From Pseudobdellovibrionaceae bacterium (GTDB taxonomy: Bacteria; Bdellovibrionota; Bdellovibrionia; Bdellovibrionales; JAMPXM01): DNA of 64,000 bases. Of this stretch, positions 50,858-60,352 are shown piece by piece. The stretch spans positions 1 through 64,000 of the forward strand of contig CANHQR010000003.1 of assembly GCA_947462815.1 (NCBI GenBank), given 5' to 3'. A model generated the notes under the pieces. The model made no database searches, was not told where the DNA came from, and saw nothing but the letters and a program-made list of their open reading frames with translations. Made by a program: the position numbers and the translations under genes. Position 1 is the stretch's first letter. Each line of letters opens with the position of its first letter.

Positions 50858-51967
50858 ATGGCTTATCGAACCGAGCATGAAAATCGAGCGCTGCGAATCG
50901 CTGTCGATTCCAACGTAAATGCACGCGATCATGCGCGCCATTTGCGGTCGCCCTCGAAGTTCGAGCCGAGCTGCGCCGACTCCACATTGGCTGATCAGAT
51001 CGTCCACGATTCCCTGTGGGAACCCCTGGAGGAACTTCGCCAGCGCCCCAGCAAGCACTTTCGAGCTCAACTCATTGCTTTGGGCTGGAGAGCCTGGCGA
51101 GGTGAAGAGACCCTCGCGCCCGAAACTTCGCGATCCCTCGAAGACTTCATCGAAGACCTGCACCTCGGCTCACTCATTGTCGATGATGTTCAAGATCACA
51201 GTTTGGTTCGCCGTGGGGGCCCTTGCTTACATCGCCTCATCGGTACACCGCTCGCGATCAATGCCGGTAATGCTATTTACTTCAAAGCTTTCCAAAGGCT
51301 CGAGCAAGCGCAGATCGCACCTGCGATTGAACTCGGTATTCACCGGCAAGCCCACGCGACGTTAATCGAGGCCCATGAAGGCCAAGCTCTTGATCTTTCG
51401 CTTCGCGCACAAGACCTGAGTGCCGAGCAGGTTCAGGAACTCTGCCCCAAGGTGAGTCGTCTAAAAACCGGCGCCCTCATGGCTTTGGCTGTCGAGGTCG
51501 GCGCCCGGGCGGCGGGAGCAACAAATCTTCATCAACTCGAGTCACTTCGGTCCATCGTCAGTGAACTGGGCGTGACTCTGCAGCGCTTTGACGACTTGGG
51601 AAACCTGCTACCGCATTTCGCAGGAGAAAAGGCGTTTGAAGATGTCGGGGCCGGTCGGCTTTGCTGGCCATGGGCTTTTGCGGCCGAGACTGGTCAGCTC
51701 GATCGACTCAACTCATGTGTGGCGAAGCTCCCTGAACCAGGGCCGCTACAAAACTTCGTCTTTGAGACCAACTTCGTATTCAATGCCGCTTCTCGAGCCT
51801 TCGACCTGTGGCAGGACTCGCTCGCTGAGTATATTGAAAATCAAGCGAGCGCACCCGATCACGAGAAGATTCCTTACGCTTATCAATTGTGTCGCGAGCT
51901 TCAAGATCTCGCCCAGAAAGTGAGTTGCAGTTATGGCTTCAAATCTCTCTCAAACATCACGACCTAA
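50858..51967 (+). CDS. crtE: Geranylgeranyl diphosphate synthase-like CrtE, second Asp motif degenerate
   Basis: A protein of 369 residues of the polyprenyl synthetase family. The first aspartate motif is intact (LIVDDVQDHSLVRRGGPCLH, about 122-140). The second, usually DDxxD, reads QRFDDLGNLL (about 246), losing the last Asp. The Lys/Gln segment HEGQALDLSL is present. About the first 45 residues are not part of the family. It should make C20 GGPP for CrtB. CGGAG upstream supports ATG 50858 over the ATG at 50831. Its 3' end overlaps crtI by 35 bp, supporting one operon. Confidence 0.85.
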   Translation: MAYRTEHENRALRIAVDSNVNARDHARHLRSPSKFEPSCADSTLADQIVHDSLWEPLEELRQRPSKHFRAQLIALGWRAWRGEETLAPETSRSLEDFIEDLHLGSLIVDDVQDHSLVRRGGPCLHRLIGTPLAINAGNAIYFKAFQRLEQAQIAPAIELGIHRQAHATLIEAHEGQALDLSLRAQDLSAEQVQELCPKVSRLKTGALMALAVEVGARAAGATNLHQLESLRSIVSELGVTLQRFDDLGNLLPHFAGEKAFEDVGAGRLCWPWAFAAETGQLDRLNSCVAKLPEPGPLQNFVFETNFVFNAASRAFDLWQDSLAEYIENQASAPDHEKIPYAYQLCRELQDLAQKVSCSYGFKSLSNITT

Positions 51968-53519
51968 AGTCGCAGTGATCGGTTCAGGATTTGGCGGCTT
52001 GGCCTCGGCCATTCGTCTTCAAGCCGCCGGTTGCGATGTGAAGATCTTTGAAAAGCGAGACGCACCGGGCGGCCGCGCCTACGTTTACCGTCAGGATGGC
52101 TTCACGTTCGATGCGGGCCCCACAGTCATCACAGCGCCAACGGTGATCGAGGACTTGTTCAAGACTGCCCAACGTCCGATGCGCGACTACGTCGAACTGA
52201 TGCCCGTATCGCCATTTTATCGGCTCTTCTGGGATGACGGTTACTGCTTTGATTACTCTCAAGATCTGGACGCCACACGAGCACAAATTCGCTCCAAATC
52301 ACCTGGCGATCTTGAGGGCTATGAGCGCTTTCTCTCTTACACGAAAGAAGTCTTCGATGAGGGCTACACGAAACTCGCGCACGTTCCATTTCTCGATCTC
52401 TGGAGCATGATTAAGGTCGCGCCCCAGTTGATCCGACTGGGAGCTCACCGAAGCGTCTACAACACGGTCTCTCGATTTATCCGAGACGAACACCTGCGCG
52501 AGGCCTTTAGCTTTCACTCTCTCTTGGTGGGCGGCAATCCCTTTGAGACCTCCTCAATCTACACGCTGATTCATTTCTTAGAACGAAACTGGGGAGTCTA
52601 CTTCCCGAAGGGCGGCACAGGAGCGCTTGTGCAAGGGCTTGTCCGTCTCTTTGAAGACCTCGGCGGCAAAATTGAATTACAGTCTCCTATCGAAAACATC
52701 ATCACGCGCGATGGGAAGGCGGTCGGCGTTCGCACAAAGAAGGGCGAGACTTGGACCTGCGATGCCGTCGTTTCGAACGCCGACGTCGTCCACACTTATC
52801 GCGATCTCCTCAAGGGGGAAGACCGCGCCCGATCAACAGCGCGGCGATTGGAAAATGCTCGGCATTCCATGTCGTTGTTTCTCATCTATTTTGGCACGAA
52901 GAATAGATACCCACACCTCGCGCATCACAATGTTCTTTTTGGACCGCGCTACAAGGGACTTCTCGATGAGATCTTCAACACCTACGGCGATATGCAGGTG
53001 AACCTGCCAGAAGATTTCTCATTGTACCTTCATGCTCCGACCGTGAGCGATCCGAGCCTCGCTCCGGAAGGCTGCGAAGCCTTCTATGTTCTTTCGCCCG
53101 TCGCACATTTGGGTCACATGGACATCGACTGGAAAGTCGAAGGTCCCCGATATGCGGATTCCATCATCAATTACATGGAGCGAAAGTATATCCCTGGCCT
53201 CCGTGAAAACATCGTCACGCAAAAGATCTTCACTCCCCAAGATTTTAACTCTGAACTCAACGCCCATTTGGGCTCGGCATTCTCGTTGGAGCCCGTGCTG
53301 ACTCAGAGTGCATATTTCCGCACCCACAACCGCGACGATCGTCTGAAAGGGCTTTATGTGGTTGGCGCCGGCACACATCCCGGAGCCGGAGTGCCCGGTG
53401 TCGTGAAATCAGCCGAAGCGACAGCTCAGCTCGTCATTGACGACCTCAAGCCGACGGCTCGAACCTCAACACCTCCGCGAAGAAGTTCTTCGACACCCTC
53501 GCCTGAGGCGACACTTTGA
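51933..53519 (+). CDS. crtI: Phytoene desaturase CrtI
   Basis: A protein of 528 residues that introduces double bases into phytoene to give lycopene. The FAD loop is VAVIGSGFGGLASAIRLQA (about 14-32), then GGRAYVYRQDGFTFDAGPTV, and the C-terminal bacterial desaturase signature GLYVVGAGTHPGAGVPGV (about 474-491). Inner motifs YFPKGGTGALVQGL and LEPVLTQSAYFRTHNRD are typical. Its last 25 residues are Ser/Thr/Pro-rich. It overlaps both neighbours (35 bp with crtE, 4 bp with crtB), so translation is coupled. Confidence 0.96.
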   Translation: MASNLSQTSRPKVAVIGSGFGGLASAIRLQAAGCDVKIFEKRDAPGGRAYVYRQDGFTFDAGPTVITAPTVIEDLFKTAQRPMRDYVELMPVSPFYRLFWDDGYCFDYSQDLDATRAQIRSKSPGDLEGYERFLSYTKEVFDEGYTKLAHVPFLDLWSMIKVAPQLIRLGAHRSVYNTVSRFIRDEHLREAFSFHSLLVGGNPFETSSIYTLIHFLERNWGVYFPKGGTGALVQGLVRLFEDLGGKIELQSPIENIITRDGKAVGVRTKKGETWTCDAVVSNADVVHTYRDLLKGEDRARSTARRLENARHSMSLFLIYFGTKNRYPHLAHHNVLFGPRYKGLLDEIFNTYGDMQVNLPEDFSLYLHAPTVSDPSLAPEGCEAFYVLSPVAHLGHMDIDWKVEGPRYADSIINYMERKYIPGLRENIVTQKIFTPQDFNSELNAHLGSAFSLEPVLTQSAYFRTHNRDDRLKGLYVVGAGTHPGAGVPGVVKSAEATAQLVIDDLKPTARTSTPPRRSSSTPSPEATL

Positions 53520-54550
53520 GTTCATCGAGCTTGGAGCCTTCGCCTTCACTCTCGAAGATGGAGCGCTTTCGTCGAGGATCGCGCACATTTAGTTTTGCTG
53601 CGCTACTTTTTAGTCGCCGACAACTGCTTGCGACTCGGGACTTCTACACGTTTTGTCGAATCGTTGATGACGCGATTGATGAAGCACCGTCTCCAACCGT
53701 TGCTCGCCAAAGAGCCATGGCCCTCCTGGAAGCGATCGATCAGGGAGGCCCAAAAAATGGCGAACTCCCAAATGAAACTCTCGATGAGACTCTTCAAGAG
53801 GCTCTGCAATCTTGGCGTGATCTCGAAGCGAACTTTAAACTACCTCAAGTCTATGCTCGCGAGTTGATTCTCGGTCAGCTCATGGACGCGCAAGGCTTTC
53901 GACCCGCAACGCTGACTGAACTCGATCTGTATTGCTTTCGTGTTGCAGGCGTCGTTGGACTCACGATGTGTCACATCACGGGAATTCTCCTTAGCCGTCG
54001 CGACACGCCGTCCTCTTCGAGCGCGGCCGAGCTTGAGTATCAGCGCCGAGTGCTGACGAGGGCGGCAGCTTGTGGCCGAGCCCTGCAGCTCACCAACATC
54101 GCTCGCGATCTTTTTGAAGATCATCAAAGGGGCCGTCAGTACTTCCCACAGAATCTCGAGCCTCAACAATCTTCAGACTTCAATGAGACGATCGCCTATC
54201 GCCAGGCGCAGTTTCTGCTCGCATGGGCAGAGGAGAGCTATCGAATGGCAGAACAGGGCTGGCAAGATCTCCCGCTTCGTGCACGACTCGCCGTCGCTGT
54301 TGCACAAACTCTCTACCGCGAGATCGGTCAGCAGCTTCTCGCGGAGGGGGCGCACGCGACGCGTACTCGCAGCGTGGTCTCGCGGCCCCGTCAAATCTTG
54401 CTCGCAGTTCAAGTCGCGACGACGATCTTGTTGGGCGAACTGCTTAGGGGTGCCGTGCGTCTCTTTGCCAAGAAAGTTCGAGCGGAGAACCTCACGCCTC
54501 AGCTTACGCTCAACTTTGACGACTTGAACTTTTCAACCTCCACAAAATGA
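53516..54550 (+). CDS. crtB: Phytoene synthase CrtB
   Basis: A protein of 344 residues condensing two GGPP to phytoene. Both aspartate motifs are present: YTFCRIVDDAIDEA (about residues 42-55) and LTNIARDLFEDHQRGRQYFP (about 191-210). Translation starts at TTG, overlapping the crtI stop as TTGA, with GAGG seven bases upstream; the first ATG (53561) has no such signal. With CrtE, CrtI and CrtY the pathway ends at beta-carotene; no hydroxylase or ketolase gene is visible in the window. Confidence 0.95.
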   Translation: MSSSSLEPSPSLSKMERFRRGSRTFSFAALLFSRRQLLATRDFYTFCRIVDDAIDEAPSPTVARQRAMALLEAIDQGGPKNGELPNETLDETLQEALQSWRDLEANFKLPQVYARELILGQLMDAQGFRPATLTELDLYCFRVAGVVGLTMCHITGILLSRRDTPSSSSAAELEYQRRVLTRAAACGRALQLTNIARDLFEDHQRGRQYFPQNLEPQQSSDFNETIAYRQAQFLLAWAEESYRMAEQGWQDLPLRARLAVAVAQTLYREIGQQLLAEGAHATRTRSVVSRPRQILLAVQVATTILLGELLRGAVRLFAKKVRAENLTPQLTLNFDDLNFSTSTK

Positions 54551-54582
54551 GGAAGCGAACCGAGAGAGTCGAATTTAAGTTT

Positions 54583-56931
54583 TCAAGAGCAAGCCACGGA
54601 ATGACCACACCTGGAGCAGACCCAACAACTGCCTGCGATCAACGTCTCTCCTCCACATTCTCCACAGGCCGGCGACCACTTTCCCGTCTCATCTTTCGCC
54701 GGCTCAATCGAAGAAGCTTTGACCTGCGGTACCGAGACTGGTGAACCAGTGGCCTGTGACAAGACCTGAGTGCCCTTCGAGTGATTTCGATAGATCGCCA
54801 CAGCCTTCAGCTCCAGGCGCCTTGCCAACAAGAAAACCTCGACGACGTCTTCGACCGTGGAATCCATTGGCATATTCACAGTTTTAGAGATCGCACCGGA
54901 GAGAAAACCCTGCACAGCGGCCATCATGCGTAAATGCCCTTGAGCCGTAATCTCGTTGGCACAAGCGAGGACATGCACCGCAAGCTTTGGCAACAGTCCC
55001 TCATCGCACAGTTGAGAGGGCAACTCTCCCTGCTCCAAGCGATTCACCGAGGCCTCGATCTGCGGCAAGCTCAGACCACAACTCTGCAAGGCCTGCCGCA
55101 CGCTCTGATTCACAATTCGCAACTCGCCGCCACCCGCTAAACGCTTATGCTTTACCAAAGCGTAATCCGGCTCGATTCCCGTGGTGTCACAATCCATCAT
55201 CAACGCGATGGTTCCCGTTGGCGCGAGCACTGTCACTTGTGAGTTCCGAAATCCCGATTGCTGACCCAAACGCTCAGCCTCCCGCCAAGCGAAAAGGGCC
55301 GCGCTCGCCACCTCACGACGCGCCGGACTCTTCGACGCCAATGCCTCAGCGGCCTCTGTGTGCATCCGCAGCACATTCAACATGGGCTCGCGATTGATCG
55401 CAAAACCAGGAAAAGCACCAAGATCCGTTGCCGCCATTTCTGCACTCACACGATAGGCTTCTCCACCCATGAGTGCTGTGACCTCGGCGGCCCACTGCCT
55501 GCCCGCCTCTGAATCGTAGGGTAGGCCCTGACGCATGAGGGCTCCACCCAGATTGGCATATCCCAAACCGATGGGCCGATAATCTCGAGAGTTCGCCGCA
55601 ATCGCTCGCGTCGGATAGCCCGACAAGCCTACTAAGATCTCTTGGGCCACCACCAAAACGCGCACAGCATGCAGAAACTCACTCACCCGAAATTGCGGAG
55701 TCGAGCCGCCGAGGTCCACAAAAGTCACGAGATTGAGCGAAGCCAAGTTACAAGCCGAATCGTCCAGAAACATAAACTCCGAGCAAGGATTCGACGCTCG
55801 GATCGGACCTGTGGCCGAGCACGTGTGCCACTTCTGAATGACATCCTCAAACTGCACGCCCGGATCTGCACAGGACCAAGCCGCCTGGGCGATTTCATTC
55901 CACAAGTCGCGCGCTCGAACACGTCGCAATTCGCCGCCATCATGCCGAGCTCGCAGCGGCCACATCTCATCGCGCTCGACCGCCCTTAAGAACGCGTCGG
56001 TGATGCGAACGGAGTTGTTCGAGTTTTGCCCAGATACGCTGCGATAGGCCTCGCCATCCATGCCGCCGGAAAAACCAGCACCCATCAATACACGCGCTTT
56101 CTCCTCCTCGCGCGCTTTCCAGCGAACAAACTCATAGATCTCGGGATGATCCACGTCGAGGCAGACCATCTTCGCCGCACGACGAGTTGTACCACCCGAT
56201 TTCGTCGCACCAGCGGCCCGATCGAAGACCTCCAAGAAACTCATCAGGCCCGATGAAGTACCACCACTGGAAAGTGCTTCGGACGAAGATCGCAAAACTG
56301 AAAAGTTCGTCCCCGTTCCGCTTCCGTATTTGAAGAGACGAGCTTCTTGCGAAAGCAGCTCAAAGATCGACGGCAAGTCATCGCGCAAACTCTGAATAAA
56401 ACACGCCGAAGCCTGCGGTCTCACATAGGCCCCGTCAACTTCCAGGAGATCACCTTGTGGGCCCTCGCTCGCAAAAGCTTTGCCCGAACCGCGAATCCCA
56501 TAGGCATCAAACAGACCCACATTAAACCAAACGGGCGAGTTAAAACTCGCGCGCTGCTCGTAGACGAGCCTCGCCAACTCTTCTTCAAAACAGCGAGCGT
56601 CTTCGGCAGAGGCAAAGTAAGCATGTTTCTCGCCCCACATACGCAGACTCGAAGTCACACGCCGAACAAGGCTCCGCAGCGAGTTCTCAGCGCCGATCCC
56701 AGGTACCCCCGTGCGCCGCAGGTACTGACGAGCGACAATTTCCACGGCGGTTTGTGACCAAGACTCAGGGGCCTCGACCTCGTCCACAGCCAAAAGCGCT
56801 CGACCGTCCAAACCTCGAAGCTGACAGGTCCGCCTGACCCAATTTAGACCCGCCTCTGCTCCCTCAGCGGGCGCCAGAAACCGCTTAAATTTCAGCTGAG
56901 CCCCCGCCAATCGGCCTCCTGTCCAAGCCAC
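54583..56931 (-). CDS. nrdJ: Class II (adenosylcobalamin-dependent) ribonucleotide reductase NrdJ
   Basis: A protein of 782 residues making deoxyribonucleotides with a B12 radical, so usable with or without oxygen. Marks: FNSPVWFNVGLFDAYG, ASACFIQSLRDDLPSI, KYGSGTGTNFSVLRSS, KSGGTTRRAAKMVCLDVDHP, the thiyl-radical motif SNPCSEFMFLD (Asn-x-Cys-x-Glu), and the TGTIALMMDCDTTGIEPDY run. The C-terminus has two CxxC pairs (CGECGGET, CWVCSRCG) for thioredoxin-type reduction or zinc. The frame starts at GTG 56931; TTG 56910 has a perfect AGGAGG four bases before it and may be the real start. Confidence 0.96.
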   Translation of the reverse strand: MAWTGGRLAGAQLKFKRFLAPAEGAEAGLNWVRRTCQLRGLDGRALLAVDEVEAPESWSQTAVEIVARQYLRRTGVPGIGAENSLRSLVRRVTSSLRMWGEKHAYFASAEDARCFEEELARLVYEQRASFNSPVWFNVGLFDAYGIRGSGKAFASEGPQGDLLEVDGAYVRPQASACFIQSLRDDLPSIFELLSQEARLFKYGSGTGTNFSVLRSSSEALSSGGTSSGLMSFLEVFDRAAGATKSGGTTRRAAKMVCLDVDHPEIYEFVRWKAREEEKARVLMGAGFSGGMDGEAYRSVSGQNSNNSVRITDAFLRAVERDEMWPLRARHDGGELRRVRARDLWNEIAQAAWSCADPGVQFEDVIQKWHTCSATGPIRASNPCSEFMFLDDSACNLASLNLVTFVDLGGSTPQFRVSEFLHAVRVLVVAQEILVGLSGYPTRAIAANSRDYRPIGLGYANLGGALMRQGLPYDSEAGRQWAAEVTALMGGEAYRVSAEMAATDLGAFPGFAINREPMLNVLRMHTEAAEALASKSPARREVASAALFAWREAERLGQQSGFRNSQVTVLAPTGTIALMMDCDTTGIEPDYALVKHKRLAGGGELRIVNQSVRQALQSCGLSLPQIEASVNRLEQGELPSQLCDEGLLPKLAVHVLACANEITAQGHLRMMAAVQGFLSGAISKTVNMPMDSTVEDVVEVFLLARRLELKAVAIYRNHSKGTQVLSQATGSPVSVPQVKASSIEPAKDETGKWSPACGECGGETLIAGSCWVCSRCGHSVACS

Positions 56932-56964
56932 CCCAAACTCTTAGGGTTCCGCCTCGCGACAGTT

Positions 56965-56993
56965 TTGCCGTCTTTCAAAGACTTTGCTAGACT
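56965..56993 (+). promoter_or_regulatory. Candidate promoter giving a leaderless Fe-S carrier mRNA
   Basis: TTGCCG (56965-56970), 17 bases, TAGACT (56988-56993); each hexamer matches consensus at 4 of 6. The ATG at 57001 is only 8 bases after the -10, near the expected transcription start, so the transcript could begin at the start codon. Confidence 0.4.
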
Positions 56994-57000
56994 AGGTTTC

Positions 57001-57327
57001 ATGATCCAAATGAGTGAAACCGCGGCTCGCCAAATTCTTCGACTCAAATCCGAATCCCAGGTGGCCCCTGAGGCCGTTCTTCGCGTCAAGGTGGTTCCGG
57101 GTGGCTGTTCGGGCATGAGCTACAAGCTCGACTTCGATGACAAGCTCGACGCTCAAGACAAAGTGTTCGAGTCTCACGGCGCCAAACTCGCGATCGACTC
57201 GAAAAGCTTTTTGTATTTGGTCGGCATGGAACTCGATTACGAAGGTGGCCTCAACGGCAAAGGTTTCATTTTCAACAATCCCAATGCGGCGAAATCTTGC
57301 GGCTGCGGCTCTAGCTTCGGCGTTTGA
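57001..57327 (+). CDS. A-type iron-sulfur carrier protein (IscA/ErpA/HesB family)
   Basis: A protein of 108 residues, standard for the family. The three metal-binding cysteines are in VVPGGCSGMSYKLDF (about 37) and the C-terminal CGCGSSFGV (about 101 and 103). It delivers Fe-S clusters to apoproteins; the Rieske oxygenase in this window is the kind of client it would serve. ATG 57001 is preferred to an upstream ATG because the family homology begins there. Divergent from nrdJ by 69 bp and 26 bp ahead of the osmC-like gene. IscA, ErpA and SufA cannot be told apart from sequence alone. Confidence 0.93.
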   Translation: MIQMSETAARQILRLKSESQVAPEAVLRVKVVPGGCSGMSYKLDFDDKLDAQDKVFESHGAKLAIDSKSFLYLVGMELDYEGGLNGKGFIFNNPNAAKSCGCGSSFGV

Positions 57328-57353
57328 TTGATCTGACAGCCTGAGGTCGATCC

Positions 57354-57755
57354 ATGGTGAAAATCTCTGCGCAGTATCTTGGCGAAAAGCGCGTCCAGCT
57401 GATTCACGCGCCCTCAGGGCGCGAACTGCAGACAGATGCGCCTCGCGACAACAACGGTCGAGGTGAAAGCTTCTCTCCCACAGATTTGGTCGCGGCAGGT
57501 CTGGCCAGTTGCGCCCTGACGGTCATGGCCATTGCGGCAGAAAAAGAGGGCTTAAGCCTTGAAGGCGCCTCGGCTGAAGTCACAAAACATATGGCCGCTC
57601 AGCCACGCCGAATTTCACGACTCGATCTTCTCATTCGACTGCCTCATGATCTCACAACCGCAGATCGTCAGCGTCTCGAAGTTATCGCACGGACTTGCCC
57701 TGTGGCCGAGTCGCTTCCCGCGCAGCTCGAGCTGAATATGCTCTTTGCGGATTGA
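57354..57755 (+). CDS. OsmC-family peroxide-reducing protein
   Basis: A protein of 133 residues. The family cysteines are in AAGLASCALTVMAIA (about residue 52) and IARTCPVAESLPAQL (about 114); they form the peroxidatic and resolving pair that reduces organic hydroperoxides. RGESFSPTDLVAAGL marks the family. It belongs to the YhfA/general OsmC branch rather than Ohr by length, but the exact subfamily is uncertain. The start follows the Fe-S carrier by 26 bp, so they may share a transcript, combining Fe-S supply and peroxide defence. Confidence 0.92.
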   Translation: MVKISAQYLGEKRVQLIHAPSGRELQTDAPRDNNGRGESFSPTDLVAAGLASCALTVMAIAAEKEGLSLEGASAEVTKHMAAQPRRISRLDLLIRLPHDLTTADRQRLEVIARTCPVAESLPAQLELNMLFAD

Positions 57756-57950
57756 GCTTTGATAAGGCACTCTCGGATATGAGATGTCTCACCTTGAGAC
57801 GTAGGCTCTCAAACACTTCATCCGACCGAGGCCCACGCCAACCGGTCCCGACCGAACCAGACTCGCCCCACGGAAGTCTCACGCATTCGTCGCTTTTTGA
57901 GTTATTTTTTTGAGTGGCAGGCCTAAGCTGAAGACTAAGGAGTCCTCGGG

Positions 57951-59162
57951 GTGAAATTGAAATCGCGACGTCATTTCATATGGACCTCAGCTATTTGGAC
58001 ATCGGGGGCCCTCGCAACAGCATGGGGAGTCCATCGCCTTTGGCCCCACCCTGAGCCGCCTCTTGCGACTCCCCTTGCCGACTCCGAGACAACTCGATTG
58101 TTTCTAGGCGCTAGCTACAAAACGCAAAAAGCGGCGCAATATGACCTGTCGTCGGCGGGGGCCTTCGCCTTTCGAATCGATGAGCGAGGCCGAAGGCTAC
58201 AGCAATTTCCGATTTCGGTGCCCGCACACTCCGTGAATCCCATTCCCCACCTACCGCATCGCGCCCTCGCCGTTTCCAGCCGAACGGGACTTGCCTCCCT
58301 GATTGATTGGCGCGAGCAAAAAGAAGTGCGTCGACTCGAGCTTCCCGATGGTCATGTTCTCCAGGGACATGTCGTCTACCGCTCGCGTCCCGACGGAACA
58401 TCGACGGCCCTGATCTCAGCTAGCCAACGTCGTGGCTCGCGAATGGCGCATGGCCGTCTCATTGAAGTGGAACTCGAAAACTTACAGATTGTGCAGTCGC
58501 ATCCCCTCGAGGCTGGGTTCCCTCACGAGATGCTCGCGATCGGACATGACCACATCGTCATGGGGATGGCAGGCCTTCAGCGCAGCGGCTCTCGGTTTGG
58601 CGTCCATGACGCCGTCTCAGGAAAAATCGAGAAACTGCCCAGCCTGTTTGAAATCGACGAATGGCGAGGCATGGCCCACTTCATCTTGATTCAAGATTCC
58701 TCCCCTTCTCAGACTTCGACCACCTTGCCGCGATGGAGCATCTGGAGCTCCAACACGCGTCGGTCACAGAAACTGGTGGATCCCGCGCTTGTCTTTTTGG
58801 ATTTGCAGAGTCTGCGCGCGGATAAGTTCATGTTTCCCGATGAGCTTCGTCAGAGCGAACTCTTGAGCATGGTGTATCACCCGAATACCGGTCAGGTCTG
58901 GGGAACTCTACCGGATCTCAACAAAGCTTTTGTCTTTGATGTCGACTCTCGGCGCTTGATCAAAGTTTTAGACTTCCCCTACAGAGTGACCTTTGCTGGA
59001 CTTGGTGCAACCGGTCCCCGAAACGTGATCCTCGGCGGTGGCGCGCACTTTTCCATCTGGGATGCCGAAAAGCTCGAGAAACTCGACGAACAAAGTCCAC
59101 TCGCCATCATCTCGCCAAGTGCCGAATTCAACATTTCGCACTTGCGTGAAGCGGCGAGCTGA
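57951..59162 (+). CDS. DUF1513-like exported beta-propeller protein, Tat-like signal
   Basis: A protein of 403 residues. The N-terminus (SRRHFIWTSAIWTSGALATA) has a paired-Arg signal that could direct Tat export. The rest is built of repeated strand blocks (ALAVSSRTGLASLIDWREQK, GRLIEVELENLQIVQSHPL, FPHEMLAIGHDHIVMGMAG, NVILGGGAHFSIWD), consistent with a beta-propeller of the DUF1513 kind found next to iron-uptake or imelysin genes in other bacteria; none is here. GTG start at 57951 with AAGGAG eight bases upstream. The 195-bp gap before it holds no gene. The family call is moderate. Confidence 0.65.
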   Translation: MKLKSRRHFIWTSAIWTSGALATAWGVHRLWPHPEPPLATPLADSETTRLFLGASYKTQKAAQYDLSSAGAFAFRIDERGRRLQQFPISVPAHSVNPIPHLPHRALAVSSRTGLASLIDWREQKEVRRLELPDGHVLQGHVVYRSRPDGTSTALISASQRRGSRMAHGRLIEVELENLQIVQSHPLEAGFPHEMLAIGHDHIVMGMAGLQRSGSRFGVHDAVSGKIEKLPSLFEIDEWRGMAHFILIQDSSPSQTSTTLPRWSIWSSNTRRSQKLVDPALVFLDLQSLRADKFMFPDELRQSELLSMVYHPNTGQVWGTLPDLNKAFVFDVDSRRLIKVLDFPYRVTFAGLGATGPRNVILGGGAHFSIWDAEKLEKLDEQSPLAIISPSAEFNISHLREAAS

Positions 59163-59173
59163 GCCCTCCACCC

Positions 59174-60277
59174 TCAACGAAGATGAGATGGAGAACCCAT
59201 ACTTCGCACCTTCAGGTTCTCCCAAGTTCGTCGAACTTGCTCGACTTCAATCGATGCATAGGCCGCCTGCTCGCGCGCAAAAAGATCTTCAAGCTCCTGA
59301 GGCTCTTGTCCGCGTACATAAACATCATGGGGACCCACTGGCCCCCAAATTCGCGGATCAGCTCGACCCATGAGAGTCACAACAGGGCAGCCGGCCGAGG
59401 CCGCTACAAATTGCATCGACGAGGTGTTGGTCAATAGACCTCGAGCCTGGGCCAATAATTGAAACAGCTCACCGATGGTTTGAGGCTGGACGATTCGAAA
59501 ACGCTCTCCCGCAACCTCCCTCAACCATTCGGTTTCATGGGGTGCTCCCACGACAATCCATTTTTCATCAACAGGTCTCGCATACAGAAACTCTCGAAAC
59601 TTCTGGCTCGGCCAGGCCTTTTCTCGCCGCGAGGAGGTGGGGTTGAGCACATTCACATCCGCAGAACCTGAGGAGGATGGATCGCGCATCGAATGTCGCA
59701 TCGCCGGAAGGCCCAGAAGCCGCCAACGCGCAATTCCGGGAGACAACTTCACACTCCGCCGCAAATCGTCGGCTGAGGCCTCTGACCGAAATCGCGCCCA
59801 GCCCTTGCGAGCGGCATCGAGGATCAACAAAGGCACATCGCGCTCATGGAGCAGAGGGTCTTTACCATAGTGAGGAGCGGCGTGGGTGAAGAGCCAGGCC
59901 GCCCAAGGCGGCGCCATGCCCCATCTCTCGGAAACACCCTCACGCCAGGCCTCGATCGCGAAGCGAAGTGAGTCGACACGCGTGTCCACCACGACATCGC
60001 AATCGCTGAGCGCCTTTCGCAAATCTCCAAGGACACCTCGGCTCACCCAGGCCCCTGCTTCGACCTCAAATCTTTCGGGAGCCCCGCCCCGCCGCTCCAC
60101 AGCTTCGATCGCCACAAGACCCGGCCATGCCGCAGGTTGTAGAATCTCCGTCCAAAGCTTGGAGCCCACGACAACAAACTCGGCATCGGAGAACCTTTGC
60201 ATGGCCTCCGCGAGGCCAGCCAGACCGACAACCAAGTCCCCTAAGGCTCCCACTCTGACCCATGCCACGCGGCGCAC
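59174..60277 (-). CDS. Family 9 glycosyltransferase (heptosyltransferase-like)
   Basis: A protein of 367 residues. GT9 marks: VAWVRVGALGDLVVGLAGLA at the N-terminus and, in the C-terminal half, FQLLAQARGLLTNTSSMQFV with AASAGCPVVTLMGRADPR. GT9 enzymes move heptose from ADP-heptose to LPS core. I set the start at GTG 60277, where GGGGG precedes it, rather than at the ATG at 60343; that longer start would leave only 9 bp to the divergent WecE-like gene and begins in low-complexity sequence. It fits the glycan cluster at this end of the window. Confidence 0.82.
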   Translation of the reverse strand: MRRVAWVRVGALGDLVVGLAGLAEAMQRFSDAEFVVVGSKLWTEILQPAAWPGLVAIEAVERRGGAPERFEVEAGAWVSRGVLGDLRKALSDCDVVVDTRVDSLRFAIEAWREGVSERWGMAPPWAAWLFTHAAPHYGKDPLLHERDVPLLILDAARKGWARFRSEASADDLRRSVKLSPGIARWRLLGLPAMRHSMRDPSSSGSADVNVLNPTSSRREKAWPSQKFREFLYARPVDEKWIVVGAPHETEWLREVAGERFRIVQPQTIGELFQLLAQARGLLTNTSSMQFVAASAGCPVVTLMGRADPRIWGPVGPHDVYVRGQEPQELEDLFAREQAAYASIEVEQVRRTWENLKVRSMGSPSHLR

Positions 60278-60352
60278 AAAACCCCCAGAAATCCTCGCCG
60301 AAAACTCGCCAAAAATCTCGCCAATCCGGCCAAATTCGCGCAAATTCCCTTT

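Noticed and set aside
50495-51163. Minus-strand frame of 222 residues across the crtY-crtE junction
   Set aside because: Antisense to the ends of two carotenoid genes; no domain and no ribosome binding site.
57756-57950. Possible terminator after the OsmC gene (TCTCA/TGAGA repeats)
   Set aside because: Stems are only 5 bp with no following T run.
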